From assembly GCA_964034945.1 (NCBI GenBank), contig OZ035963.1, positions 38,632,361 to 38,696,360 of the forward strand: DNA of 64,000 bases, in the 5' to 3' direction. Below are positions 10,530 to 20,789 of this stretch, one piece after another. The position numbers and the translations under genes were made by a program. How positions within the stretch are numbered: position 1 is the stretch's first letter; the number at the start of each line of letters is the position of its first letter. The notes under the pieces were generated by a model, which was not told where the DNA came from, ran no database searches, and saw only the letters and a list, made by a program, of their open reading frames with translations. Origin of the DNA: Chrysopilus asiliformis. Its lineage: Eukaryota; Arthropoda; Insecta; Diptera; Rhagionidae.

Positions 10530-12310
10530 GAAATCGCCAAAGACTGAACTTGTCACCACCCTAGTTTTTAGGTGTGGTGGTTCATTTTGTTTGGTTACCA
10601 CCAAAAATTTTGGAATGATGGCTCCTTGCTTTAAGTCGCCACCATTTGAAGTCAACTTTGCGCGACTGAAATCTATAGGGACTTTTCTCGTAAAACTTCT
10701 GTTCACATTTTTTGTTTCGAAGTTTGTCAATTCACACTGCCTATTCTCCGTGGTCAATGTTTTCGCTACTATTTTCGTCCCTGGTTGTTATTACCGAGTT
10801 CCAGCGCTTAGTGACAGCTCCAGATGTGACTAAGTGCTGGGCTGAGTTTGTAGCATGGACAGAGTACGATCTACCGAGCTTCTCGGTAAGAAGATCATCG
10901 CCTCATCTAATTCATCATCCAGCAGTATTATTTGATCCTCTGCTATCACTTAGCACAACTCAATTTACTCACTTAGCTGAAACATGATTTTTCACTGGAG
11001 CACTTCACAAAGAAGATCCGAGATAAAAAAATGCACAATTTGGGGAAAGAGAAAATCGTCGAAAGTGTAAGTTAGTTAATCGAGAATTAACGAGCGAAGA
11101 CATTGATTGTAAGAAAATTATATTGCAACAAAAAGATTAATCGCGGTATAAAAACGTAACCTTTTAAAAGGCATGGCATTAACAGACCCAAGAAAATTCA
11201 TAGTCAAGAAAATTAAAAGCAAAAGGCGTTATCCGCCAATCTATCGCCACACTTGCGAAATTGCTGTCATCATTGAAGATTCACTGGCTCTATTGTTAAA
11301 GAGTTAGGTTAGGTTAAGAAGACCGAGCGAGTTACGTTTGTTATTTGGGTTGTTAACAAAAAAACAACTAATTAAAACACCGGATGATTTAAAAAAGAAC
11401 TTTATTGTTTGACTGCCAACTTACAACTAAATATGCAAAATGAATTTATTTGTCTTAAGTGTTAATTTAATGTTGATGAGAAAAATCTTCTAGACAGTTT
11501 TCCTGAAACTGCTGATATTTGATTCTAATGTTGTCAATTGTTGTCGTGAGAGATGTTGTACGAAGTTTTTGGTTTGATGCAACTATGTTGCTAGTTGTTA
11601 GAGTGGGAAAGACTGTTTGTATGTCTATCGGGTAACGGAACCGTAACTCGCGCGCCCAGGCGTGAGCACAGCGCTACACTCGGAGACCTACAGGCCCATT
11701 GTGAAAAGGCCCATTGTGTTAAAGAGTTGGATCCTCGCACGCTAGATTATGGGTGCTATTCCTAGTATTTTTTTTTTTTGGTTTTTTTTCATTATAGAGT
11801 AGTTTTTAATCATGTTTCTCATTAAATGTATTTCGAATAAAAATGGGGAAACTTAAAAAGTCATAAATCACCATTCGTGTAAATGATTGAATTTAATTTA
11901 ATGATCTTACTTGATCTAAGTAAAAAGAATAAAAAAAGAAACCAAATTCCCCCCTCTTGGGGCTCGATATCGGCTTTCCTTGGCCTCAGGTCTCTTTCTT
12001 TGCCGCCATGGCTACCGATGCATGTGGAGAAGTTTGCTTTGGAATAACAATAATATTATATATTATAGAATTTAGAAAAAATTCATATGCCAAAGTTATT
12101 AAATTCAATGATACCAAAGGCTATAAAATTCAAGACGTTTTCATTACTTATGAGAAATTTTTATAAGAATGATGAGAATGATGTGAATACATAACAGCAT
12201 CATAAAATCATTGTTATGTAACAAAAATTTCTCAATGTCCGATTCTAGTGTTAATTCCTTTTTTTACAAAATATAAATCTCCTTACTCACATTTGTTTCT
12301 ACTTTTTATT
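10530..12310. other. Intergenic/intronic stretch without a recognised gene
   Basis: 10560-10690 is rich in GGTGGT/ACCACC and may be the 5' end of the mariner element. Open frames at 10494-10757 (minus), 10528-10833 and 10712-10987 show no family features. 11705-11725 holds a tandem AGGCCCATTGTG pair. No terminal repeats found. Confidence 0.4.
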
Positions 12311-12314
12311 TTAG

Positions 12315-12390
12315 AGCGACAATGTCTTTTAATTGATCGTTTGGCTCATGTCCATGCATCGCTTGGGAAAGCAATGGGATATATTTCAGA
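12315..12390 (+). CDS. Candidate coding exon of an unidentified host gene
   Basis: A pyrimidine-rich acceptor (TTTCTACTTTTTATTTTAG, ending 12314) precedes a 76-nt open segment, and a strong donor GTGAGTATT follows at 12391. With the exon in phase 2 it encodes RQCLLIDRLAHVHASLGK then AMGYISE, an even, protein-like composition unlike the AT-rich noise around it. I cannot name the protein. Neighbouring exons are not visible, which fits a gene with large transposon-filled introns. The CACTA-like element at 12410 begins only 20 bp past the donor. It could instead be a chance splice-flanked ORF. Confidence 0.45.
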
Positions 12391-12406
12391 GTGAGTATTG
12401 GAAAAA

Positions 12407-13790
12407 TAACACTAGTCTACAGCCAATATGCAACTGAGTGGCTATTGGTGTTTTTATATTAATGGATGTGTACTAAATATCAATTCATAGCTAAAAATTC
12501 CCTACCACGTAAGATTTTTGAGATTTTCTTACTTAATTTTTTTACGAAGTACCGAGTAATTTTGTTGTTCTATTTGCAACGAATTGATATTTCATTTAAA
12601 TTATTTGTTAGTCGGGGGTATTTATAACAAATTTCACTTGTCTAGTCAATATTCTTTGTTGTTTATCAATTCAAGACTTGAAGGTAGTTGTAAATTTATT
12701 GTGATAGCTACAGAAAGTGAGATTTTTTGATAAAAATGTCTAAAATAAAAACACGTGGTTGTAATACACCAATGGACTCATTTTGTTATGTTTGTGGCTC
12801 GTATACACCTAAATCACAAGCCAGAACAATAACTAAAGTGACTGAATTAGCATATCTCAAATATTTTGGTTTTCCTATAGTGAAACAAGATCGGGATTGG
12901 GCTCCCCATATTTGTTGCCAGACTTGTATGTCAAACTTAAGCCACTGGCTTTATGGAAATTGATCTTCAATGCCCTTTGCTATTCCGATGATCTGGTGTG
13001 AGCCGACCAATCACACCACCGATTGCTACTTTTGTATGACAAAAGTATTTGGATTTTCAAAAAAAATAAGCACAAGATTCAATATCCCGACATATCTTCA
13101 GCTAAACGACCTGTCCCTCATGACGAAAATTTACCAATTCAGGCTCCAATTTCAATTTCAATTTCAAGCCTGGAGATCATTTAAAAGCATTGCCACAGAA
13201 TTCTTGGGAAACAAAAAGTCTGACACGTATGAGGAACTGATTGAAAACTTGCTGAAAAACCACCAAAAAATAGGTTGCAGAATGTCACTAAAAATTCATT
13301 TTTTACATTCGCATTTGAGTTTTTTCCCAGAAAATTTAGGTTCCGTTAGTGATGAGCAGGGAGAGAGGTTCCACCAAGATATTTTAACCATGGAACACAG
13401 ATATCAAGGCCGCTGGGACCCTGCAATGATGGGGGATTATTGTTGGTTCCTAATAAGAGAAAGTAGTACACAACACAAAAAAAAATCGCCATTTGCAAAA
13501 AAGAAATCTACCAACCAGTTACAATAGTTGCATGTACATATCATTACCTCAAAAATAAACATCTTATATAAAATAAAACCGTCTTTTATTTTTAAACTAT
13601 ATCGTTACATTAGCCAATAGGGCATTTTTCATTCATTTTTCGAAAAAACTTTATTTTGATGTAACTCGAAATCTATACGTGATGGATTTTTTTAACTGTC
13701 TAATTCAAACTTAGGAACCTTCAAAGATAACGATGCACCAATAGCCATGTCAGTTGCATTTTTTTACTTTTTACTTGTAGATTAGTGTAA
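12407..13790 (+). mobile_element. CACTA-ended element carrying the KIHFLHSHL protein family
   Basis: Ends CACTAGTCTACAG (12410) and the complement of CACTAATCTACAAG (ending 13787) are flanked by TAA on both sides (12407-12409, 13788-13790). Behind them the arms stay alignable for about 125 bp at reduced identity: ATGCAACTGA, GGCTATTGGTG, then a block CACGTA-x-GATTT. CACTA plus a 3-bp duplication is the hallmark of the CACTA/EnSpm (CMC) superfamily. The cargo is a degraded gene of a widespread arthropod protein family (12727-13524). Length 1378 bp, internally deleted. Confidence 0.65.
12727..13524 (+). pseudogene. KIHFLHSHL-family protein (putative CMC-type transposase), internally deleted
   Basis: From memory of the family, full-length members are long uncharacterised arthropod/cnidarian proteins. 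Here the N-terminus keeps Cys pairs (FCYVCG, ICCQTC, DCYFC) and MPFAIPMIW-x-EPTNHTTDC; an in-frame stop lies at 12961-12963, a frameshift near 13070 hides RPVPHDENLP, and the frame returns near 13160. The C-terminus is well kept: AWRSFKSIATEFLGNKKSD, MSLKIHFLHSHL, FFPENLGSVSDEQGERFHQD and MEHRYQGRWDPAMMGDYCW. The whole middle, where D residues such as 'FIDASK' and 'ADLKV' sit in relatives, is missing. The transposase role is inference from the flanking TIRs. Confidence 0.65.
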
Positions 13791-13791
13791 T

Positions 13792-15311
13792 CGGCCCACT
13801 TACGTGTGCACTTTTTTTTGGTTTTCATCCTAATTTTAACTTATAAATTATTTTCTTACACACTCCTTGAACTGTTACATGGATAGGACCAAAAATATTT
13901 TAACCGTTCGCTAAAAAGAAAAGAAAATAAGACCAGCAAACCTACACTAAAATCCGGGAAGACATTTTTGACGTGGATACCCAAATAGCATCGAAAAGTA
14001 CGGGAACATGAGATTTGTTCTTTGCGGCTTTAAAATGCAGCAATTTACGCAATCGGGGCTAAAAATTTACACCTATAATTCACATCCGCGTAAAAGAAGC
14101 GAAAGAAGTGACGAGCGCGTCGCACCGATTAATAATGCGTCTGCAAAGCCACAATTGCTTTAGTGGGGAAATTGGTGACCCACGGTTCATCTTTGGGGCA
14201 ACATTCGCTTCATGAAAATTCCTGCAGCGATAGAGCAGCATTTGATGGTTTTCGGGTCGAAATAGTCTGCCACTAAAGTTTCATTAAAGCTCCCCGTCTG
14301 AGAAACACCAAAAAAAATTGATGCCTTCAGCCGCCATATTTCTCACTGACATTTGATGGAAACGATTTCGTTTCGAGAATTAAATTTCTTATTTCAGGCG
14401 AATGACTGAAGGATATTGCATAAAAAGTGGATAGCATACATTTTTGAAACAGCATAATTTTATTGGCATCAAAATTTCATTGCAAAAGAAAAAAAAATTT
14501 ACCGATAAAATAAAATTAACACGTTGACGGACAGTAGAAACAAGTGAAATTCGAACAAGTGAAATTCGACAGTAGAAACAAGTGAAATTCGAAAATTGAC
14601 ACTAGGCTTCTACTTGTACGCTGGTAAATGCACATTTGTGCTGCTACAGCCGCAGTGTCTAAAAACGACCGTTTCGTATTGGACGGCTATTGCCGTCATG
14701 TCACATAGTGAACTTGAACTTGACGGCTATAGCCGCAACTGTCCGTCAACGTGTTAAAGAAATTTTTGATTAAAAACAAAATAATTCGATGGCCCATTAA
14801 AATCTGTTTAAATTTCAGATCCAATATTGTCGAAAAATTTTAATGGCAATTAAAATCACGACATGCAACCGGAAGAAAAGTCCATTATAAAATAACACTC
14901 CACAAAAGTTTCCATTAATTTGTCGCCATTAGATTTTTCTCGTTCGTCTTCTGCTTACGTTTTTATTTGTTCATCTCTGTTTACTAGCAAGCATTCGAGG
15001 GAGAAAGAAAACCCGCTCGATGATTTGTGTAATTGTGTGATATAATGCCGTCAGATGACGCTCGCGCATGAGGCAACTAATTACGTCCCTGTCGTTATAA
15101 TTGCGGCGCCGCAAACCGCTGAAAAGTGTTCCCCACTATGGGTCTCGTTGCGCGTCTCGTTGGCACAACTAACTACGTATTTGCGACATAAATTGCTTAT
15201 CGCCGCGATTTGCATGGTGACGAAATATGGGGATAAACACCATAATTGCTGCTTAAAATGCTATTTGGGTATGTCTTAGATTTTGGTTATAGGTCACATG
15301 TAAGTGGGCCG
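13792..15311. mobile_element. 1.5 kb long-TIR element, copy 1
   Basis: Ends CGGCCCACTTACGTGTG and, on the right, the complement of CGGCCCACTTACATGTG; further in, ATACCCAAATAGCAT recurs inverted near 13979 and 15267. It abuts the TAA of the CACTA element, so it inserted beside or into it. A partial second copy lies at 17859-18640, sharing CCTGCAGCG-x-TAGAGCAGC, GTCAGATCCAATATTGTCG and CGAAATATGGGGATAAA. The open frame 15055-15279 has no recognised features. Superfamily unknown; a 2-bp AT may be the duplication. Confidence 0.6.
14516..14757. mobile_element. 234-bp TTAA MITE with empty-site proof
   Basis: TTAA (14516-14519 and 14754-14757) flanks CACGTTGACGGACAG and its exact complement. The related sequence at 18340-18355 reads straight through AAAATTAAAGAAATTTTT with a single TTAA, an uninterrupted target site. 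Inside are a tandem duplication of AACAAGTGAAATTCGA (14541-14600) and inverted GACGGCTAT motifs. piggyBac-type non-autonomous element. Confidence 0.9.
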
Positions 15312-15751
15312 ATCCAAATTAGAAAATCTGCCTTGCTGCCATGATAAAAAAATTTGCAATCGATGATACTCGATAATTTGTTCTGACATCAACACAGAAA
15401 CTGTGTTATAAAATACGACCTACATTAAAGCATTGTTTGGGGTATTTGGTTACGTTAAACTATGTTCAATTATTTTTTTAAAATCAAACTCTAAATTTTC
15501 ACTGCCGCTTGTATTCTGTGTTTGCTGCTTGTAGTACAGATTTCACATTTATACATACTAGAATTTCGTTCTCGTTCTTTGAGGAATTTACTGAAATGTT
15601 GAATATCTTTTTTCCATTGATTTCAATTCCTCCTTAGAACGAAAGACTAGAAATGGGAGCGTTTTGAACACTGTATGTATGACCTTTATTTCATACTTCT
15701 ATTATCATAAACCAATTATAAATAAAATTATTTAAAAAAAAAATTGTTTCT
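15312..15751. other. AT-rich spacer, nothing recognised
   Basis: No coding frame, terminal repeat or RNA gene was recognised between the 13792-15311 element and the TTAA MITE at 15752. Confidence 0.4.
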
Positions 15752-15859
15752 TTAACCCATTCGGTATTTTGATGCCATATGGCAACTGAGTTAAAAATTT
15801 GAGTTGACTTATTATTTATTTATTTTCAACACTCTATTCTCATTCAGTGCACCTTCAAG

Positions 15860-17103
15860 TAGTGCTGCTGTGACATCGAAAGAAAACATCGATGCCACAA
15901 AAACATCGAACCAAAAACATCGATGTTTTTCCAATAAACAAAGAACTTTTAAAAGTGGATTAATAAAAGTCATTTTAAAGAAAATCTTGACTCTGTATTA
16001 AATGTATTTAATAGTAGTAACACTTTTGTAAAATAAAACTACCGCAACCTAGTCCAAACCCCAATATTTATTATGCACACTGTGGAAAACAGAAGTTTGT
16101 CAATGTGGTCCCCTGACAGGCAATTTCGTTTACTGCTCACAATGTTTCTTGTCGCGGAAAATAGCCTTTCAGATGGCACGGAAGTAGATAATTAAAAAAA
16201 ATCACAATAAACTTCTAACTAAAAAGTTATTACAAAAATTTTGTCACACACAAGACAACAATATCACTTATTTGAAACAAGTGCGACGTGCGTGACAGGC
16301 TACAAACTGAAACAGAGTCTATCTACTAATCCACACCTGCCATGAATGCCGTCAGTGTCGCTGTCACATCTGATGTTATGTCTAGTGAAGATTGAAATGT
16401 CAGCTGTTACGACATAAAAGTCTAACATTTTTTGTTGACATCTTTGCTAACAGAAATCGTAACAGAAATGGAATTTAAGATGGCGGATTCTAATTTTTCA
16501 CGTGCAGAGTGGCTCCGTGTTATAAACGAATACTGTTTAAAAGTAATTTTTACAAAGAAATGATTTGAAAAATGCATCGTGGGGGCAGCAGGAGGCCGAA
16601 TTTCATTTTAGTGCGGAGATTTTAAAGAAAAAAGTGAAATCACAGATCGTCATATTTACTACTCTGAGTTGTTTATTGCTCAACGCATTTCTGGAACTGA
16701 AATGTCATGCCAGAATCAGCAGCCCACCTACGTCACAACAGACTTTTCTAATGACATTTCTGCTAACATTTATGTCAGAGTTTCCGGCAGGTCTGGATGG
16801 CGTGTATATCTGACCTAACAACAACAACATAAGGTGACATTTAACCATTTCAATTTAGCATACAATGCGGACCGCAGGTTTTTACGTCGAGCCTGGGCAT
16901 ACAACTGTGCGATATCGCCCAAGCAATGATTTTTTAACACACACGGAATATTCCTGGCTTAAGATGTGGATGGGTACTAAACATCGGACACGAAACATCG
17001 ATGTTATAAAAACATCGGAAAGAAAACATCGATGGTAAAAACATCGATGTTTTGGAGAAAACATCGATGTTTTCAAAACATCGATGTCGATGTCACAGCA
17101 CTA
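15860..17103 (-). mobile_element. hAT element, 1244 bp, family 2
   Basis: Ends TAGTGCTGCTGTGACATCGA and the complement of TAGTGCTGTGACATCGA are flanked by CCTTCAAG at 15852-15859 and 17104-17111 (8 bp, perfect). The sister MITE copy at about 37550-37570 reads through this site. CATCGATGTTTT motifs cluster at both ends (15880-15930, 16980-17095). It still carries a C-terminal transposase fragment on the minus strand. 16360-16860 holds a divergent block that may be another insertion. Confidence 0.9.
16055..16188 (-). pseudogene. hAT transposase dimerisation domain fragment
   Basis: The minus strand reads SVPSERLFSATRNIVSSKRN followed by CLSGDHIDKLLFSTV. S-x-ERLFS-x(n)-S-x-KR...L is the conserved hAT C-terminal dimerisation motif (established). 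The catalytic core and BED finger upstream are missing, so the element is non-autonomous. Confidence 0.85.
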
Positions 17104-17301
17104 CCTTCAAGTGCATTTGTGACCCAATTTTGATTTTTTGAGTAAAAAGCTGGACTACAGTGAACGTATTTGTAAAAAATAAAATTTTTTATTTATTTTT
17201 TTTTGTTTTAAATGAATATTAATAGCTTAAACATCATTAATTTGTATAGAGAGAATCTTTAACCCCCATAGAAAAAAACATGTACCGAACGGGTTAATTT
17301 C

Positions 17302-17375
17302 CATTTCTTACTTAAATATCTATTGGCGATCGTTGTAGGCGGATCCACGTCTCCTGGCCGTCTATACGAGACAGA
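17302..17375 (-). repeat. Dispersed repeat also flanking the inverted-LTR element
   Basis: The reverse complement (GACGTGGATCCGCCTACAAC, then GATCGCCAATAGATATTTAA) matches 38596-38623 joined to 43533-43560. The copy here is uninterrupted and therefore serves as the empty site for the retroelement at 38624-43530. The repeat's own nature is unknown; it lies next to the TTAA MITE in both places. Confidence 0.75.
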
Positions 17376-17778
17376 CACCTCTTTTTCCTATATTTTCAAA
17401 CTTTTAACATTTTCAATTAAAATGAATTTCATTTTATTCAATTGTGGCCATAAGACATCTGGTAATTGAATGGAAATGGTTTCGAGATAAACAAAAATAA
17501 AGTAAATATTCTATTCAAAGAAAAATATTAAAATTCTAAGAGGTCGAGATAATCAAAAATAATTAGAATCAGGATCAGCACCATGCAGAAAATTGAAGAG
17601 GGGATAAAAGCGATGTTAACAGGACCTTTCGTTTCCCAAGTGGTTATCTTTTTGTTCTTCCAGTCACAGTAAAAGTTTATATTTCAAAATACATTTTCTT
17701 AAATAAGTTAAGCATATTGCTGCTAAAATTTTAAAACGATCCAGATTCATCTTTAATTTGAAATCAACCTAAAATAAG

Positions 17779-17837
17779 AAACATAACAAAAGCTATAATT
17801 GCCAATCTGGCAATTATTGAAAACCCGTATAGTGATA
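17779..17837 (+). repeat. Mini-me-like repeat, 5' fragment
   Basis: Only the head of the family is present: ACATAACAAAAGCTATAATT, the ATTGCCA/TGGCAAT hairpin and CCCGTATAGTGA. It passes directly into the partial long-TIR element copy at 17859. Confidence 0.65.
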
Positions 17838-17858
17838 TGGCATTAAGTGATTAAAATC

Positions 17859-18640
17859 CTGCAGCGGTAGAGCAGCATTTGACGGTTTTCGGGTCGAAAC
17901 AGTGATTAGCTGTGGAATCTGAATGTCAGTTTCACTTTGAAGAAGCGTATAATGGGAAGAGGGTCGACAAGGTTGCCCTTACCGAGATGTCACACTGGCC
18001 AATTAGCTCCTGCAGCTGACTGATTCCGACATCAGGTCGCGCAGTTGCAGGAACTGATTCGATCAAACGTCAAACGTCGGACACGGAGGAAGAACTTCTC
18101 CTTATTTCTCTCCTAAAAAAATGGAATCTGTGCAATCGTACAAGTATCTACCTTTTCCTACAGCTGGTACGATTGCTGTGTTTAATTTCTTCTCTTCGAT
18201 GGACATCGTATTTATTTTGGGCTAATAACTAATGAAAATTGCATGAAAATAGACAGGAGACATTTTTGAAACAGCACGTTTTTATTAGCATCAAAATTTC
18301 ATTGCAAAAGCAAAAAAAAAATTTGACCGGTAAAATAAAATTAAAGAAATTTTTCGTTAAAAACAAAATAATTTGATGGCTCATTAAAATCTGTTTAAAT
18401 GTCAGATCCAATATTGTCGAAAATTTTTAATTGCAACTAAAATCACGACATGCAATCGGAGGAAAAGTCCATTATAAAATGATACTCCACAAAAAGTTTC
18501 CATTAATTTATCGAAAAGGATGTCGTTGCGCATCTCAGTCGCACAAATACGACGTGGCCGCGACAAAAATTGCTTATTACCGCGATTTGCATGGCGACGA
18601 AATATGGGGATAAAGACAGCTGCTTAAAATGCTATTTGGG
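17859..18640 (+). mobile_element. Long-TIR element, partial copy 2
   Basis: Shares several blocks with 14220-15290: CAGCGGTAGAGCAGCATTTG, AAAATTTCATTGCAAAAG, AAAATCTGTTTAAATGTCAG, TTGCATGGCGACGAAATATG. It lacks the 14516-14757 TTAA MITE and carries a different segment at about 17930-18240. Terminal ends are not visible. The ORF at 18431-18613 is not recognised. Confidence 0.6.
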
Positions 18641-18734
18641 ATGTTTTTTCTTGAATCTTAATATTGCAAAATCACCTAAACTGTTGTATAATTGAAATTA
18701 TTTCTGTTCAATATACAATACTATTTAACAGAAA

Positions 18735-19388
18735 TAATATATGATGGAATGTATGATGGAATGTATGAATGGAATGTGTAATGGAATATATGATGGAATG
18801 TATGATGGAATGTATGGATGGAATGAATGATGGAAAGATGAAATGTATGAATGGAATAATTATGGAATGTATGAATGTGTGAATGGAATGTATAATGGAA
18901 TGTATAATGGAATATATGATGGAATGGTGGAATGTATGATGTAATATATCATACTGATGGAATATATGATGGAATGTATGATGGAATGTATAATGGAATG
19001 TATGGATGGAATGAAAGATGAAATGTATGAATGGAATGTATGGATGGAATGTATGATGGAATGATGTAATGTATGATGGAACGATGGAATGTATAATGGA
19101 ATGTATGAATGGAATGTATGATGGAATGATGGAATGTACGAATGGAATAATTATGGAATGTATGAATGGAATGATGGAATGTGTGAATGGAATGTATGAT
19201 GGAAAGATGAAACGTATGAATGGAATGAATGATGGAATGTGTGATGGAATGTATGAATGGAATGTATGATGGAATGTATGATAAAATGTGTGATGGAATG
19301 TATGGTTGGAATGTATGATGGAATGTATGGATGGAATGTATGAATGAAATGTATGAATCGAATGTATGAATAGAATGTATGATGGAAT
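18735..19388. repeat. Minisatellite, GGAATGTATGAT-type units
   Basis: About 650 bp of imperfect 8- to 12-bp units built on ATGGAATGT and ATGATGGAATGT. Because the unit is a multiple of 4 and lacks stops, it generates long artificial open frames on both strands (Ile-Pro-Ser-His-Thr-Phe-rich on the minus strand), which should not be annotated as genes. It sits exactly where the mini-me-like repeat starting at 19389 should have its own microsatellite. Confidence 0.9.
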
Positions 19389-19806
19389 ATATTCGTTAAT
19401 GAGCAAAAATGGACCATACGAACGAAAACGTTTTTGCGAATATCTCAAAAACGGTGCATCTTATCAAAAAAGTCCAAGAACAAAAATTATTTAGGATATA
19501 ATTTTACATAAAACTCCCATATATCAAAGTCCGATTGGAATAAATTTTAAAAACAATTATTGAAAAGTTTGACTTCAAAGTGGAATTTTGATACAACTGT
19601 TCGCCGTTCACTTAAACTTCGAACAACGCCATATCACAATACGGGTTTTCAATAATTACCAGATTGGTAATTATAGCTTTTGTTTTTTTTTACCATTCTG
19701 AACATACTGGTGTAATTCATTTTTCTGTGTGATGACGGGATCTTGGCGTTACAAACGGTAAGGCAAATTTAATATACCCTTTGGTTTCACCATACGGGTA
19801 TAAAAA
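19389..19806 (+). repeat. Mini-me-like repeat, rearranged copy
   Basis: Begins at TTCGTTAATGAGCAAAAATG, runs reversed to the AGATTGGTAATTATAGC head, then continues into a second tail in the opposite sense (TACTGGTGTAATTCATTTTT to CACCATACGGGTATA). So it is two pieces in inverted arrangement, with the (GTCY)n block replaced by the minisatellite. Confidence 0.65.
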
Positions 19807-19999
19807 TACACATTACGCTTTTTAGTAACAGTTCACATTTTTCTCTTACTCAAATTTAACATCACTTGATATCCCAAATTAAAAATATCAAATATTTTTT
19901 TCAAAATTTTTCGCGTAATTGTGATAATTACACATTATGTTTGATTTTTACATATTCATGGGGAATTTTTCCATCACTACCAAAGTTGCATTGCATTAT

Positions 20000-20420
20000 T
20001 ATTTTTTATGTGCAGAAGATGAAAAAAAACAATATTACAATGCTTATCAATGTAAATTTTGATCAATGTAAAGTCGAAGCATTAATGAACAAAAAAAATT
20101 TTAAGGACGTATGGTCTGGCAGCGCTGTTAATCTTGGGTTCATGTCTTTTACACTTGGTGGCTACATCATATTTTTTATTTCTTCAACTTTTTGGTGAAA
20201 AGGACACTATGTTTTCCTGGCTTCAACTTCTTTGGGTTTTATTTCATTTCCTTAGGCTTCTTTTAATTGTGGAACCATGCCACATCACTTCACAAGAGGT
20301 AAGTATTTCCAATTATTTTAGATGTAAGTAATTTAACCATTTTATTTCAGGCTAGAAGGACGGTTTTAATACTTTGCGATTTTGAGAGAAACTGCTACAA
20401 TAATTCAATGGGTTTTTCAG
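20000..20420 (+). pseudogene. Gustatory-receptor-like fragment with an intron
   Basis: After a frameshift near 20090 the frame reads ILRTYGLAALLILGSCLLHL, VATSYFLFLQLFGEKD, then a second hydrophobic stretch WLQLLWVLFHFLRLLLIV and EPCHITSQE. A GTAAGT donor follows at 20296 and a TTTATTTCAG acceptor at 20350; the next piece reads EARRTVLILCDFERNC. Two membrane segments, then Cys/His and an E-A-x-x-T motif at an exon junction, resemble the C-terminal half of insect gustatory receptors. The conserved TYhhhhhQF end is not seen. Upstream is cut by the repeat at 19806. Family assignment is by overall pattern only. Confidence 0.4.
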
Positions 20421-20789
20421 TAAGAAAATTTTGTGTTTTACTATTTAGGTTAAAACAAATCTTAGGTCCGAATTCCGCTGAGGCAACATGTGGTATGCTT
20501 CAACAACGCATGCGATACGGAGTTTTTAAATTGAAGCGAAATGGAACATACGGTGCGTGCGACAACTTGCGACAAAATTTATGCTGTCGAACGCTGTCGC
20601 CCACGATCCGGAAATTAATGGATGGCGTGCTACAAAATTTGTGCGACACGAGGGAGTGGAACATGGAAAAAACAGCTTTATTTATTGAATAATGCTACTG
20701 AATTATGGAATAATAGTTGTTCGAAAAACCAAAAAAATTAACCTTAATCTGATAAATTGGCGAAACAGACTCGGCAATTTGAAGATATT
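20421..20789. other. No recognised gene
   Basis: An open frame continues from the receptor-like fragment to about 20692 (basic, Cys-containing) but is not recognisable; it may be read-through of decayed sequence. Confidence 0.35.

Larger units (their letters stand above)
15752..17297. mobile_element. TTAA MITE (CCCATTCGGTA ends), interrupted by hAT
   Basis: TTAA at 15752-15755 and 17294-17297 flanks inverted ends CCCATTCGGTA and TACCGAACGGG. Removing the hAT insertion leaves roughly 290 bp. A second copy in the opposite orientation lies at 37370-38531, with a different insertion. Comparison of the two copies gives clean empty sites for both insertions. Confidence 0.85.

Noticed and set aside
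11957..12166. Open frame with GLDIGFPWPQVSFFAAMATD upstream of the orphan exon
   Set aside because: Starts at a non-ATG codon, has no splice context linking to 12315 and degenerates to AT-rich residues after 25 codons.
18708..19448. Long open frames on both strands (Ile/His/Ser/Thr-rich on minus, Met/Glu/Gly-rich on plus)
   Set aside because: They are translations of the GGAATGTATGAT minisatellite, which lacks stops in several frames. No start context or family similarity.
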